52,670 nucleotides of DNA from Vitreoscilla sp. (GTDB taxonomy: Bacteria > Pseudomonadota > Gammaproteobacteria > Burkholderiales > Neisseriaceae). Position 1 is the first letter of the stretch. Every line of letters starts with the position of its first letter. This document shows, piece by piece, positions 15,746 through 23,678 of this stretch. The stretch covers positions 1 to 52,670 of the forward strand of contig JASLFS010000005.1 of NCBI GenBank assembly GCA_030150505.1, given 5' to 3'. The position numbers and the translations under genes were made by a program. Under the pieces are notes generated by a model. That model was given only the letters and a program-made list of their open reading frames with translations. It was not told the origin of the DNA and ran no database searches.

Positions 15746-16672
15746 ATGCAAAATAAATTATTAAGCCGAGTGGGTTTAATTGCACTAACACTAATGGTAT
15801 TAGACGGTTGCTCTTCAATGCAACAAACACCATCTCCAATTGAAACTGGTTCGACAACGCCAGTATCCGGTGTTGGTGGTGATTATGTTGATAATAATCC
15901 GTATGGAACAACACAAATTGGTGGTGCAAATCAGCCGGTAACAACGGCACCAAGCTACCCTGTTGCGGGAAGCCAAAGTGGTGGTGGATATGTTCCATCA
16001 TATGCACCCGTTGATATGAATGCGGCCAGTCACACAGTTGTTGCTGGTGATACGGTTTACAATATTTCTAAGCGTTACCAAGTTGGTCAAGAAAATTTAA
16101 AGGCTTGGAATAATTTAGACGGTAATAATATCCGTATTGGTCAGGTGTTAAGAGTTAAACCAGCGGGCTATACCGCGCCTACGCAATATCAAGCACCTGT
16201 TGTGGTAACAAATAATACTCAGCAGCCGCCAGCCACCAATACAAATGCAACAGTGACACAACCACCAGCAAATCAGCCAACAAATAATGCCGCTGGTACA
16301 AAAAACGTTGCAGGTATTACTTGGATGCGTCCAACGACTGGACAAATTCTTAGTGGTTTTAGCGAACAGACAAAAGGCGTGAATATTGGCGGTAAAGATG
16401 GACAGCCAATTGTTGCAGCTGCAGATGGTAAAGTGGTCTATAGTGGTTCTGGATTAAGAGGTTATGGAAACCTAATTATTATTCAACATAACCAAACATA
16501 CTTAACTGCATATGGTAATAATAAATCAGTTTTATTAAAAGAAGGTGCTCAGGTAAAACGAGGCCAAACCATTGCTTACATGGGTAGCAGTGACAGCGAT
16601 CGTGTTCAGCTTCATTTTGAAGTGCGTGAGCAAGGTAAACCTGTTAATCCAACTAAATTCATTCCTTTTTAA
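15746..16672 (+). CDS. nlpD: NlpD-like lipoprotein, LysM plus degenerate M23 domain
   Basis: Probably an outer-membrane lipoprotein that activates a cell-division amidase (AmiC type). I start at ATG 15746 behind GGGTGA, giving 308 residues; ATG 15707 would put 13 extra residues before the signal peptide. The signal peptide ends in LDGC with lipid-modified Cys22; Asp at -2 is unusual for a lipobox. A Pro/Thr/Gln-rich linker flanks one LysM domain (about 95-138). The C-terminal M23 fold lacks the catalytic histidines (GVNIGGKDG, and VQLHFEV with Gln for the first His of HxH), as in NlpD/EnvC activators. No rpoS follows, as expected in Neisseriaceae. Confidence 0.9.
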   Translation: MQNKLLSRVGLIALTLMVLDGCSSMQQTPSPIETGSTTPVSGVGGDYVDNNPYGTTQIGGANQPVTTAPSYPVAGSQSGGGYVPSYAPVDMNAASHTVVAGDTVYNISKRYQVGQENLKAWNNLDGNNIRIGQVLRVKPAGYTAPTQYQAPVVVTNNTQQPPATNTNATVTQPPANQPTNNAAGTKNVAGITWMRPTTGQILSGFSEQTKGVNIGGKDGQPIVAAADGKVVYSGSGLRGYGNLIIIQHNQTYLTAYGNNKSVLLKEGAQVKRGQTIAYMGSSDSDRVQLHFEVREQGKPVNPTKFIPF

Positions 16673-16688
16673 ATGAAGTCATTGGAAA

Positions 16689-16717
16689 TAAAAAAAGCTG
16701 CCAGATGGCAGCTTTTT
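16689..16717. terminator. bidirectional terminator between nlpD and slyD
   Basis: AAAAAAGCTGCC/GGCAGCTTTTT stem with a four-base loop, usable by the convergent genes on both sides. Confidence 0.88.
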
Positions 16718-16732
16718 GTTTTGTCGCTCAAC

Positions 16733-17212
16733 TTAGTGGTTGTGACCGTGTGCACCATGAATATGACCATGTGCGATTTCTTCAGCAGAAGCTTCACGAA
16801 CATCTTCAACTGTTGCTTTAAAGCGAATTTTCATGCCAGCTAAAGGGTGGTTTGCATCAACAATGGCTTTGCCATCAGCGATATCAGTAATACGGTAAAT
16901 CAAAGTTTCACCTGTTTCTGGATCATCAGCTTCAAACATCATGCCAATTTCAACTTCTACTGGGAATACTTTGATATCTTCAATGCGGATTAACTCAGGT
17001 GTTTGCTCACCGAAAGCATCATCTGGAGACAAAGTGATATCAATCACGTCACCAATGTTTTTTTCATGTAAAGCTTCTTCTACTAATGGGAAAATGCCAT
17101 CGTAGCCACCGTGTAGGTACATTAAAGGCTCTTCACTTTTGTCGATTAATTGGTCGTCGGCATCGTACATTTCGTACTGTAAGCTTACTGCGCTATTTTT
17201 TTGAATTGACAT
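16733..17212 (-). CDS. slyD: FKBP-type peptidyl-prolyl isomerase, SlyD-like
   Basis: Cytoplasmic prolyl isomerase and chaperone. The 159 residues show the SlyD layout: an FKBP half with VSLQYEMYDADDQLID and PLMYLHGGYDGIFPLVEEAL, an inserted-in-flap chaperone domain (about 70-120, DDAFGEQTPELI onwards), return to FKBP (DANHPLAGMKIRF), and a short His-rich tail (HGHIHGAHGHNH) that likely binds nickel or other metals. The tail is much shorter than in E. coli SlyD. It converges on nlpD and ends before a shared terminator. Two inverted repeats lie just upstream of its start. Confidence 0.92.
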   Translation of the reverse strand: MSIQKNSAVSLQYEMYDADDQLIDKSEEPLMYLHGGYDGIFPLVEEALHEKNIGDVIDITLSPDDAFGEQTPELIRIEDIKVFPVEVEIGMMFEADDPETGETLIYRITDIADGKAIVDANHPLAGMKIRFKATVEDVREASAEEIAHGHIHGAHGHNH

Positions 17213-17755
17213 ACTTGTCTCTGTAAAAATTGATGTATTAGCAATTAACTTATGTATGCTTTTCTATACATAAATTACCATATAGTGAAATGGTAACATT
17301 TTTTTACTAGCAGATGAAAAACTACGGTCAATAAAAAAATAAATAATTGTTTTTAAATTGGATTTATGTAACATACTGTATTTTTTATTGTTGTTGCTTT
17401 TTCTGTTAAATTATGTTGTGATTAAACGACAAGTAGAAATAATTTTAATTGTTATTTGCTTGGTTTGGATATTGTCATTTTTGTTAAGAGAGAATATTTA
17501 AGATATTGTTTGTAAAGAATTTTAAATATTCCTATCAATGAGTTTTTGGTATAAAAGAGATGTAAAAGTGATAACTCTAATATCACTCAGATTCTATATA
17601 AGATATCATTATCATATTGATAATAGGCTTGATTGCATTGCTGTAATAGTTAGTGCATAATGCTATCAAATTTTGGCATAAGTTACTTATTCTATTTCGG
17701 ATTAAGTTCCTGTCTTATTTTTAACTAATATAAAGTATTAAAAAAAGGTATTTTC
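17213..17755. other. long AT-rich non-coding region between slyD and the small lipoprotein gene
   Basis: No gene is seen. It holds an inverted repeat TTATGTAT/ATACATAA at 17250-17273, a second TTACCA/TGGTAA at 17275-17296, a GATAAT-rich, Fur-box-like stretch at 17602-17626, and a promoter at 17633-17661. The rest (17297-17600) is low-complexity AT-rich sequence with no visible structure. Confidence 0.55.
17633..17661 (+). promoter_or_regulatory. putative promoter of the small lipoprotein gene
   Basis: TTGCAT (17633-17638) and CATAAT (17656-17661) are spaced by 17 bases, giving a leader of roughly 90 bases before ATG 17756. Confidence 0.5.
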
Positions 17756-17992
17756 ATGAAAAAATCTCTATTGGCTGCTGCATTAATGTCTTTGTTCTTA
17801 GCTGCTTGTGGCGGCGACCAACCTGCTGAAGAAGTTGCATCTGATGTAGCTTCTGACGTTGTTGCTTCTGAAGTTGTAGCTTCTGACGTTGTTGCTTCTG
17901 AAGAAGTAGTTGAAGTTGTTGCTTCTGAAGAAGTAGTTGAAGTTGTTGCATCTGAAGAAGCTCCTGCTTCTGAAGAAGCTGCTTCTAAATAA
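17756..17992 (+). CDS. small repetitive Ala/Ser/Val/Glu lipoprotein
   Basis: Unrecognised 78-residue protein. Residues 1-18 are a lipoprotein signal peptide (MKKSLLAAAL start) with lipobox LAAC, so Cys18 should be lipidated, followed by GGD. The mature part contains only a few residue types and is built from the unit VASEEVVEV and variants (VASDV, VASEVV). At DNA level a 27-bp unit is repeated at 17888-17914 and 17915-17941, with a partial third copy. No folded domain is expected; it is acidic and probably extended at the membrane surface. The VASEE motif also occurs in the FimV-like protein (about 32284-32400). It has its own putative promoter and a terminator. Confidence 0.8.
   Translation: MKKSLLAAALMSLFLAACGGDQPAEEVASDVASDVVASEVVASDVVASEEVVEVVASEEVVEVVASEEAPASEEAASK
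17888..17960 (+). repeat. 27-bp tandem repeat inside the small lipoprotein gene
   Basis: Two identical 27-bp units (17888-17914, 17915-17941) begin GTTGTTGCTTCTGAAGAAG, and a partial third unit with one change follows. The unit is nine codons, so copy-number change would keep the frame. Confidence 0.85.
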
Positions 17993-18027
17993 TTCAGCTA
18001 TTGAAAGACATTTCAGACTGAAAATGC

Positions 18028-18056
18028 AAAAAGCCACCCAAGGGTGGCTTTTGTTT
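18028..18056. terminator. bidirectional terminator
   Basis: AAAAAGCCACCC/GGGTGGCTTTT stem with a T-rich tail, between the lipoprotein gene and the convergent IclR gene. Confidence 0.85.
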
Positions 18057-18082
18057 TATCTATTGGTGATGCAATAAGTGAT

Positions 18083-18880
18083 TTATAGTTGCGATAAAAT
18101 ATTGGCTAATTGATGAAGTTTTGGACCAACTGTTTTAATAAAGTGGTTTTCTTTCCAACTTGTTGCTGGAACGCTGGCATTAATAGAAAAGGCATGTCTT
18201 TTTGACGTTGAATCATATATTGGTACAGCAATGGCTAGAATGTCAGAAGAAAACTCACCATTTGATACAGTCATGTTATCAGCTTGGTAGCGCATAGCAT
18301 GTTCTTCTAATGTTTTGAAAGCTTGATTTGCTAAATTCTCATTTTGAACAGAACTGAATAAATGTTGTTTAATCATTTTTCTGGTCGATTCATTTTGGGC
18401 ACTATAATAAGCACGACCAATTGCTGTTTCTGCAATAGGAACAGTAGAGCCTACTTGTAGCTGTACAGCAATTTTTGCAGGGCTACGGATGCTTTCAATG
18501 TAGAGCATTTCTCCCGCTTCTTCCACCGCTAAACTAACTGAAACTTGGTTTTCTTCCGCAAAACGTATCATATGTGGTTTTGCCAATCGGGCAATGTCAT
18601 AACGTGCCCATGCTGATGAGCTTAATTCTAAGGCTGCTTTACCTAGAAAGTAACCTTGTTCATCTTGTCTTAAAAAATTCAATCTAATCAATGTGTATAT
18701 TAAACGTGATACTGTTGCTTTTGGTAAACCTGTTTTCTCACAAATGGTTTGATGGCTTAGGCCATATTTATTATCCTTAAATACGCTTAAAACACTTAAG
18801 CCACGTGCTAAGGCTGTAATAAATTGCCTATCATTTTGTTCTTCTGCTCGACTTATTTCTTCTAATATTTTATTTAACAC
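18083..18880 (-). CDS. IclR-family transcriptional regulator
   Basis: A 265-residue DNA-binding regulator. The N-terminal winged helix-turn-helix (about residues 20-85) contains the recognition-helix pattern GLSHQTICEKTGLPKATVSR. The C-terminal IclR effector domain (about 95-260) has VSLAVEEAGEMLYIE and the acidic/serine ligand-pocket segments seen in the family. It is divergent from gcdH with a 103-base gap carrying two matching palindromes (18911-18945). Together with the neighbours this suggests it controls the glutaryl-CoA genes and itself, with glutarate or a CoA ester as a plausible but unproven ligand. Confidence 0.9.
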   Translation of the reverse strand: MLNKILEEISRAEEQNDRQFITALARGLSVLSVFKDNKYGLSHQTICEKTGLPKATVSRLIYTLIRLNFLRQDEQGYFLGKAALELSSSAWARYDIARLAKPHMIRFAEENQVSVSLAVEEAGEMLYIESIRSPAKIAVQLQVGSTVPIAETAIGRAYYSAQNESTRKMIKQHLFSSVQNENLANQAFKTLEEHAMRYQADNMTVSNGEFSSDILAIAVPIYDSTSKRHAFSINASVPATSWKENHFIKTVGPKLHQLANILSQL

Positions 18881-18910
18881 TTTACAAACCCATCAATATT
18901 GATTAAATTA

Positions 18911-18945
18911 TTTCGCATTGTAAAACAAAATTCCGTATTGCGAAA
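18911..18945. promoter_or_regulatory. twin putative IclR-type operators
   Basis: TTTCGCATTGTAAAA (18911-18925) and TTCCGTATTGCGAAA (18931-18945) both fit the pseudo-palindrome TTyCGyATTGyrAAA. They lie on the same face of the helix, 20 bases from one to the next, in the gap between the IclR gene and gcdH. Confidence 0.6.
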
Positions 18946-18983
18946 CTAATAAAAGCAGTATATTGAAAACAGGGAGATTAGAG

Positions 18984-20171
18984 ATGTCAAAACAAAGTAC
19001 TCGTGCACCATTTATTTGGGAAGATCCGTTGCTATTAAATAGCCAGTTAACAGAAGAAGAACGCATGGTTGCTGATACAGCAGAGGCGTTTTGCCAAGAT
19101 GTTTTAATGCCAGGCATTATAGAAGCAAATCGCCATGAGCATTTTGATACTAATCTAATGCGTGAGATGGGTGAGTTGGGTTTGTTGGGCTGTACTATTG
19201 ATGGTTATGGTTGTGCAGGGATGTCATCTGTTGCTTATGGTCTAATTGCTCGTGCTGTTGAGCGAGTGGATTCTGGTTATCGTTCTGCTATGAGCGTGCA
19301 ATCTAGTTTGGTTATGCATCCAATTTGGGCATATGGTACAGAAGAACAAAAAGAAAAATATTTGCCTAAATTGGCAACAGGCGAGTGGATTGGTTGCTTT
19401 GGTTTGACTGAGCCTAATGCCGGTTCTGATCCAGCAAGCATGCAGACTCGTGCGAAGAGAGTGGATGGTGGTTATTCTATTTCTGGCACGAAAATGTGGA
19501 TTACTAATAGCCCTGTGGCTGATGTATTTGTTGTTTGGGCAAAAGATGATGCAGGGGAAATTCGTGGTTTTGTATTAGACAAAGGTATGAAGGGTTTGTC
19601 TGCACCAAAGATTGAAGGCAAGTTCTCTTTGCGTGCTTCTATTACTGGTGAAATTGTTATGGATGAAGTATTTGTTCCTGAAGAAAATGCATTCCCAGAT
19701 ATTCGCGGTTTAAAAGGTCCATTTGGCTGTCTAAACAAAGCTCGTTATGGTATTGCTTGGGGAGCAATGGGTGGTGCTGAATTCTGTTGGCATGCTGCGC
19801 GTCAATATACCCTAGATCGCCAGCAGTTTGGCCGCCCATTGGCTAATACGCAATTAGTACAATTAAAGTTGGCAAATATGCAAACTGAAATTGCTTTGGG
19901 TTTACAGGCAGCCTTACAAGTGGGTCGTTTAATGGATGAAGACAGAGCTGCTCCAGAAATGATTTCTTTAATTAAGCGTAATAACTGTGGTAAGGCTTTG
20001 GATATTGCCCGCATCGCACGTGATATGCATGGTGGTAACGGTATTTCTGATGAGTTCCATGTTATTCGCCATGTGATGAATTTAGAAGCGGTTAATACTT
20101 ATGAGGGTACACATGATGTGCATGCATTAATTTTAGGGCGCGCACAAACTGGTTTGCAGGCTTTTGCATAA
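18984..20171 (+). CDS. gcdH: glutaryl-CoA dehydrogenase
   Basis: Acyl-CoA dehydrogenase that oxidises and decarboxylates glutaryl-CoA to crotonyl-CoA, passing electrons to ETF. I start at ATG 18984 (MSKQSTRAPF, behind AGGGAGA), giving 395 residues. Family signatures are the FAD segment WIGCFGLTEPNAGSDPAS, KMWITNSP, and the C-terminal NTYEGTHDVHALILGRA with catalytic Glu374, nearly identical to the human enzyme in this stretch. The neighbours, a class III CoA-transferase and ETF-QO, fit a pathway that activates glutarate and drains electrons to ubiquinone. A UUCG-loop terminator lies before the next gene. Confidence 0.93.
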   Translation: MSKQSTRAPFIWEDPLLLNSQLTEEERMVADTAEAFCQDVLMPGIIEANRHEHFDTNLMREMGELGLLGCTIDGYGCAGMSSVAYGLIARAVERVDSGYRSAMSVQSSLVMHPIWAYGTEEQKEKYLPKLATGEWIGCFGLTEPNAGSDPASMQTRAKRVDGGYSISGTKMWITNSPVADVFVVWAKDDAGEIRGFVLDKGMKGLSAPKIEGKFSLRASITGEIVMDEVFVPEENAFPDIRGLKGPFGCLNKARYGIAWGAMGGAEFCWHAARQYTLDRQQFGRPLANTQLVQLKLANMQTEIALGLQAALQVGRLMDEDRAAPEMISLIKRNNCGKALDIARIARDMHGGNGISDEFHVIRHVMNLEAVNTYEGTHDVHALILGRAQTGLQAFA

Positions 20172-20194
20172 TGTAGAAATATAAAATTCTGATT

Positions 20195-20219
20195 TGGGAA
20201 GCTTCGGCTTCCCATTTTT
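20195..20219 (+). terminator. UUCG-loop terminator between gcdH and the CoA-transferase gene
   Basis: TGGGAAGC-TTCG-GCTTCCCA followed by TTTTT. It lies inside the putative catabolic cluster, so downstream genes are partly or fully on a separate transcript. Confidence 0.88.
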
Positions 20220-20261
20220 ATCATTACTTTGGGTCATAGAATATAATAGAGGGAAACAAAA

Positions 20262-21455
20262 ATGGTAAATGGTGCATTGTCAGGTATTAAAGTTTTGGAT
20301 TTGTCTCGTGTTTTAGCTGGTCCGAGTTGTACTCAACAGTTGGCGGATTTGGGCGCAGAAGTGATTAAGATTGAGCGACCTGAAGTGGGAGATGAAACGA
20401 GACAGTGGGCGCCACCTTGTTTTCAGGATGGTACGTCAGCATATTTTGCTACGGTTAATCGAAATAAAAAATCAGTTACCGTGAATTTAAGCACTGCAGA
20501 AGGGCAAGATATTATTAAGCGGTTAGCACAAGAGGCAGATGTGCTAATTGAGAATTATAAGGTCGGTGGCTTAAAAAAATATGGTTTAGATTATGATAGC
20601 TTAAAAGATTTAAATCCTCGATTGGTTTATTGCTCGTTAACTGGATATGGGCAAACGGGACCTGATGCACATAAGCCAGGGTATGATTATATTATTCAAG
20701 GGTTATCTGGGTTAATGAGTATTACGGGACCAAGTGATGGAATGCCGCATAAAGTTGGCGTGGCTGTGGTGGATTTGTTTACTGGGTTACAAGCAACTGT
20801 TGGTATTCAAGCTGCTTTGATAGCGAGAGAGAAAACAGGGCGTGGTCAGTATGTTGATATTGCCTTGTTAGATAGTGCGATTGCAATGCTTGGTAATGTG
20901 GGTATGAACCATTTGGCAACAAATGAAGTGCCGCCACGTTTAGGCAATCATCATCCTAATATCGTGCCATATCAAGTTTTTGAGACAGCTCAAGAGCAGT
21001 TTTTAATTTTAGCGTGTGGTAATGATACCCAGTTTAAAAAAGTAACCCAAATCATGGGGCATCCTGAGTGGGCTGAAACCTTAAACTTTGCGACAAACCC
21101 TGATCGTGTAGAAAATAGAGAAGAGTTAACAAGGTTAATGACTCCTGTTTTCTTAACCAAAGAGCGTGATGAATGGATTCAATTATTTGAACAAGTTCAG
21201 GTTCCTTGTGGTCCTATTAATAATATTGCCGAAGCGGTGAAGCTGCCTCAAGTTGTTGAGCGTGGTATGATAATAGATAATTTTGAAAAACATGATGATT
21301 TGCGCGCTTTGGGTTGTCCGATTAAGTTAAGTGAGACGCCTGTTAGTTATCATTCTGCACCGCCTGCTTTAGGAGAGCATACAGAGGAGATTCTGGGTGC
21401 GATGGGGATGACTGAGGCGCAAATAGCAATGTTAAAAAATAACAAAGTCATTTAA
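20262..21455 (+). CDS. CaiB/BaiF (class III) CoA-transferase
   Basis: Transfers CoA between acyl groups through an aspartyl-CoA intermediate. The 397 residues show the family N-terminus (GIKVLDLSRVLAGPSCTQ), the ADVLIENYKVGGLKKYGLDY block, GYGQTGPD, and the likely nucleophile Asp171 in VAVVDLFTG. Next to glutaryl-CoA dehydrogenase the likely job is forming glutaryl-CoA from glutarate with succinyl-CoA as donor, as for human SUGCT; this is inference from context. AGAGGG precedes the ATG, and ETF-QO begins 36 bases after the stop. Confidence 0.9.
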   Translation: MVNGALSGIKVLDLSRVLAGPSCTQQLADLGAEVIKIERPEVGDETRQWAPPCFQDGTSAYFATVNRNKKSVTVNLSTAEGQDIIKRLAQEADVLIENYKVGGLKKYGLDYDSLKDLNPRLVYCSLTGYGQTGPDAHKPGYDYIIQGLSGLMSITGPSDGMPHKVGVAVVDLFTGLQATVGIQAALIAREKTGRGQYVDIALLDSAIAMLGNVGMNHLATNEVPPRLGNHHPNIVPYQVFETAQEQFLILACGNDTQFKKVTQIMGHPEWAETLNFATNPDRVENREELTRLMTPVFLTKERDEWIQLFEQVQVPCGPINNIAEAVKLPQVVERGMIIDNFEKHDDLRALGCPIKLSETPVSYHSAPPALGEHTEEILGAMGMTEAQIAMLKNNKVI

Positions 21456-21491
21456 AAAACAAAAATAACCCAAAATAAAAGGAAATAACTC

Positions 21492-23147
21492 ATGACTGAG
21501 ACCATTGAACGAGATAGTATGCAATTTGATGTTGTTATTGTTGGTGCTGGACCATCTGGTTTAAGTGCTGCTATTCGCTTAAAGCAGCTTGCACAGCAAA
21601 ACGACAGAGAAATTAGTATTTGTATAGTTGAAAAAGCATCAGAAGTTGGTGCTCATAGTTTATCTGGTGCTGTGCTGGACCCCAAATCTCTGACTGAGTT
21701 AATTCCTGATTGGAAAGAGTTAGGAGCACCGTTAACTCGTCCTGTGACCAAAGATCAAGTTATTTTCTTAACTGAGAAAAAAGCATTTACATTACCAACG
21801 CCACCTAGCTTTAGAAATGAAGGCAATTATATTATTAGTTTGGGATTGCTATGTCGTTGGTTGGCAGAGCAGGCCGAAGGCATGGGTGTGGAAATTTATC
21901 CAGGCTTTGCTGCATCTGAAGTGTTGTATCACGATGATGGCTCGGTAAAAGGTATCTTGACTGGTGATATGGGCATTGGTAAAGATGGTGAAATGACTGA
22001 TAACTTCATGCCTGGTATGGAGTTATTGGCACAACAAACTATTTTTTCTGAAGGCTGTCGAGGTTCACTCACTAAGGGCTTATTAACAAAATTCAATCTA
22101 ACTGCAAATTCTCAGCCGCAAACTTATGGGTTGGGTATTAAGGAAGTTTGGGAAGTTGACCCTAGTGTTTCAGAGCCTGGAAAAGTAACCCATAGTGTTG
22201 GCTGGCCGATAAAGAGCGACACTTATGGTGGTTCTTTCTTATATCATTTAGATGATAATAAGGTTGCTGTTGGTTTTGTTATTGGATTGGACTATAGCAA
22301 TCCATATTTATCTCCATTTGAAGAATTCCAACGCTTCAAAACTCACCCTGAAGTGAGAAAAGTCTTTGAAAATGGCCGTCGTATTGCTTATGGAGCAAGG
22401 GCTATTAGTGAAGGTGGCTTGCAGTCACTTCCAAAAGTATCCTTCCCAGGTGGTGTATTAGTGGGTGATACGGCTGGGTTCTTAAATGTACCGCGCATTA
22501 AAGGCAATCATACTGCAATGAAGTCAGGTATGTTGGCTGCTGAAGCTGTCTATGCTGTGTTGCAGGAGTCACAAGAATCTTATGACTCAAGTGTTGAAGC
22601 AGTAAGCTATGAAACATTATTCAAAGAAAGCTGGTTGTATCAAGAGTTACATAAGGTTAGAAACATTCGCCCATCATTTAAATGGGGTTTGTGGGCTGCA
22701 ATGGCTTACTCTGGCTTGGATGAATACATTCTAAAAGGCAGAACGCCATGGACGCTTAAGCATCATGGTACTGATTATGGTTCGTTGAAAAAGGCAAAAG
22801 ATTGTCAGCCTATTGAGTATCCAAAACCAGATAATGTTTTAACATTTGACCGTTTAACCAGTGTTTTCTTATCGGGTACGAATCATGAAGAAAATCAACC
22901 AGCACATTTGAAGTTATTGAGTGAAGATAAAGCCATTTCGGTGAACTACAATGAGTACGCTTCTCCTGAAACACGGTATTGTCCTGCTGGTGTTTATGAG
23001 ATTGTACAAGAAAATGATCAGCCTAGATTGCAAATTAATGCTCAGAACTGTGTGCATTGCAAAACTTGTGATATTAAAGATCCAACACAAAATATTAATT
23101 GGACTTGCCCTGAGGGTGGTGGTGGTCCAAATTACTCTGCGATGTAA
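21492..23147 (+). CDS. electron transfer flavoprotein-ubiquinone oxidoreductase
   Basis: Membrane-bound enzyme that takes electrons from reduced ETF and reduces ubiquinone. The 551 residues include the FAD motif GAGPSGLSAAIRL near residue 17, the GLGIKEVWEV/VGWP region, a second FAD segment (GVLVGDTAGFLNVPRIKG), and a C-terminal [4Fe-4S] site with Cys497, Cys520, Cys523 and Cys526 (CVHCKTC). Length and ligands match the family. AAAGGAAA precedes the ATG. It follows the CoA-transferase closely and likely serves GcdH. ETF subunits themselves are not in the window. A terminator follows. Confidence 0.95.
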   Translation: MTETIERDSMQFDVVIVGAGPSGLSAAIRLKQLAQQNDREISICIVEKASEVGAHSLSGAVLDPKSLTELIPDWKELGAPLTRPVTKDQVIFLTEKKAFTLPTPPSFRNEGNYIISLGLLCRWLAEQAEGMGVEIYPGFAASEVLYHDDGSVKGILTGDMGIGKDGEMTDNFMPGMELLAQQTIFSEGCRGSLTKGLLTKFNLTANSQPQTYGLGIKEVWEVDPSVSEPGKVTHSVGWPIKSDTYGGSFLYHLDDNKVAVGFVIGLDYSNPYLSPFEEFQRFKTHPEVRKVFENGRRIAYGARAISEGGLQSLPKVSFPGGVLVGDTAGFLNVPRIKGNHTAMKSGMLAAEAVYAVLQESQESYDSSVEAVSYETLFKESWLYQELHKVRNIRPSFKWGLWAAMAYSGLDEYILKGRTPWTLKHHGTDYGSLKKAKDCQPIEYPKPDNVLTFDRLTSVFLSGTNHEENQPAHLKLLSEDKAISVNYNEYASPETRYCPAGVYEIVQENDQPRLQINAQNCVHCKTCDIKDPTQNINWTCPEGGGGPNYSAM

Positions 23148-23156
23148 GTTAAGTTT

Positions 23157-23187
23157 AAAAAAAGCTGCTTTCGGGCAGCTTTTTTAT
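23157..23187. terminator. bidirectional terminator after ETF-QO
   Basis: AAAAAAAGCTGC/GCAGCTTTTTT stem with a six-base loop and a T-run; also usable by pncC on the opposite strand. Confidence 0.85.
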
Positions 23188-23207
23188 ATTTGATTGTTGG
23201 GTATGTT

Positions 23208-23678
23208 TTATAGATGCTGTTCTAGAAATTGTAAAGCAAAGACCACAGCTTGTTTGCGAATGGATTCTCTATCACCAGTGAATAATTGGCAGGATGCCCA
23301 AATGCGTTGTTTGCTTGCTAAACCAAACCAAACGGTACCAACGGGTTTTTCTTCAGAGCCACCTGTTGGACCAGCTATACCGCTAATGCTTATTGCAAAA
23401 TTTGCTTTGGATTGAATAAGTGCACCTAAAGCCATTTCTCGAACGGTTTCTTCGCTAACGGCACCAAATTGTTCTAATGTTTGAGTGTGAACATTCAATA
23501 ATTGTATTTTGGCTTCATTGCTGTAGGTGACAAAGCCCATATCAAACCATTCTGAACTTCCTGCTAATCGAGTGAGCTGAGAAGCCAGTAAGCCACCAGT
23601 GCAAGATTCTGCAACACTAATTTTGAGTTGCTTGGCTTGCAATTGCTTTGTAATGGTTCGTAGAAGTGTTTCAAACAT
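23208..23678 (-). CDS. pncC: nicotinamide-nucleotide amidase (CinA C-terminal domain protein)
   Basis: Deamidates NMN to nicotinate mononucleotide in the pyridine-nucleotide salvage cycle. The 156 residues correspond to the stand-alone CinA C-terminal domain, with VAESCTGGLLASQLT (catalytic-site Ser/Thr), YSNEAK, EMALGA, AISISGIAGPTGG and KPVGTVWFG. The ATG overlaps the pgi stop (ATGTTTGA), so translation is probably coupled to pgi; a frameshift in pgi could therefore lower PncC synthesis. Confidence 0.92.
   Translation of the reverse strand: MFETLLRTITKQLQAKQLKISVAESCTGGLLASQLTRLAGSSEWFDMGFVTYSNEAKIQLLNVHTQTLEQFGAVSEETVREMALGALIQSKANFAISISGIAGPTGGSEEKPVGTVWFGLASKQRIWASCQLFTGDRESIRKQAVVFALQFLEQHL

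Noticed and set aside
17888..17960. CRISPR-like array in the small lipoprotein gene
   Set aside because: The units are directly adjacent without spacers and keep the reading frame, so this is a coding tandem repeat.
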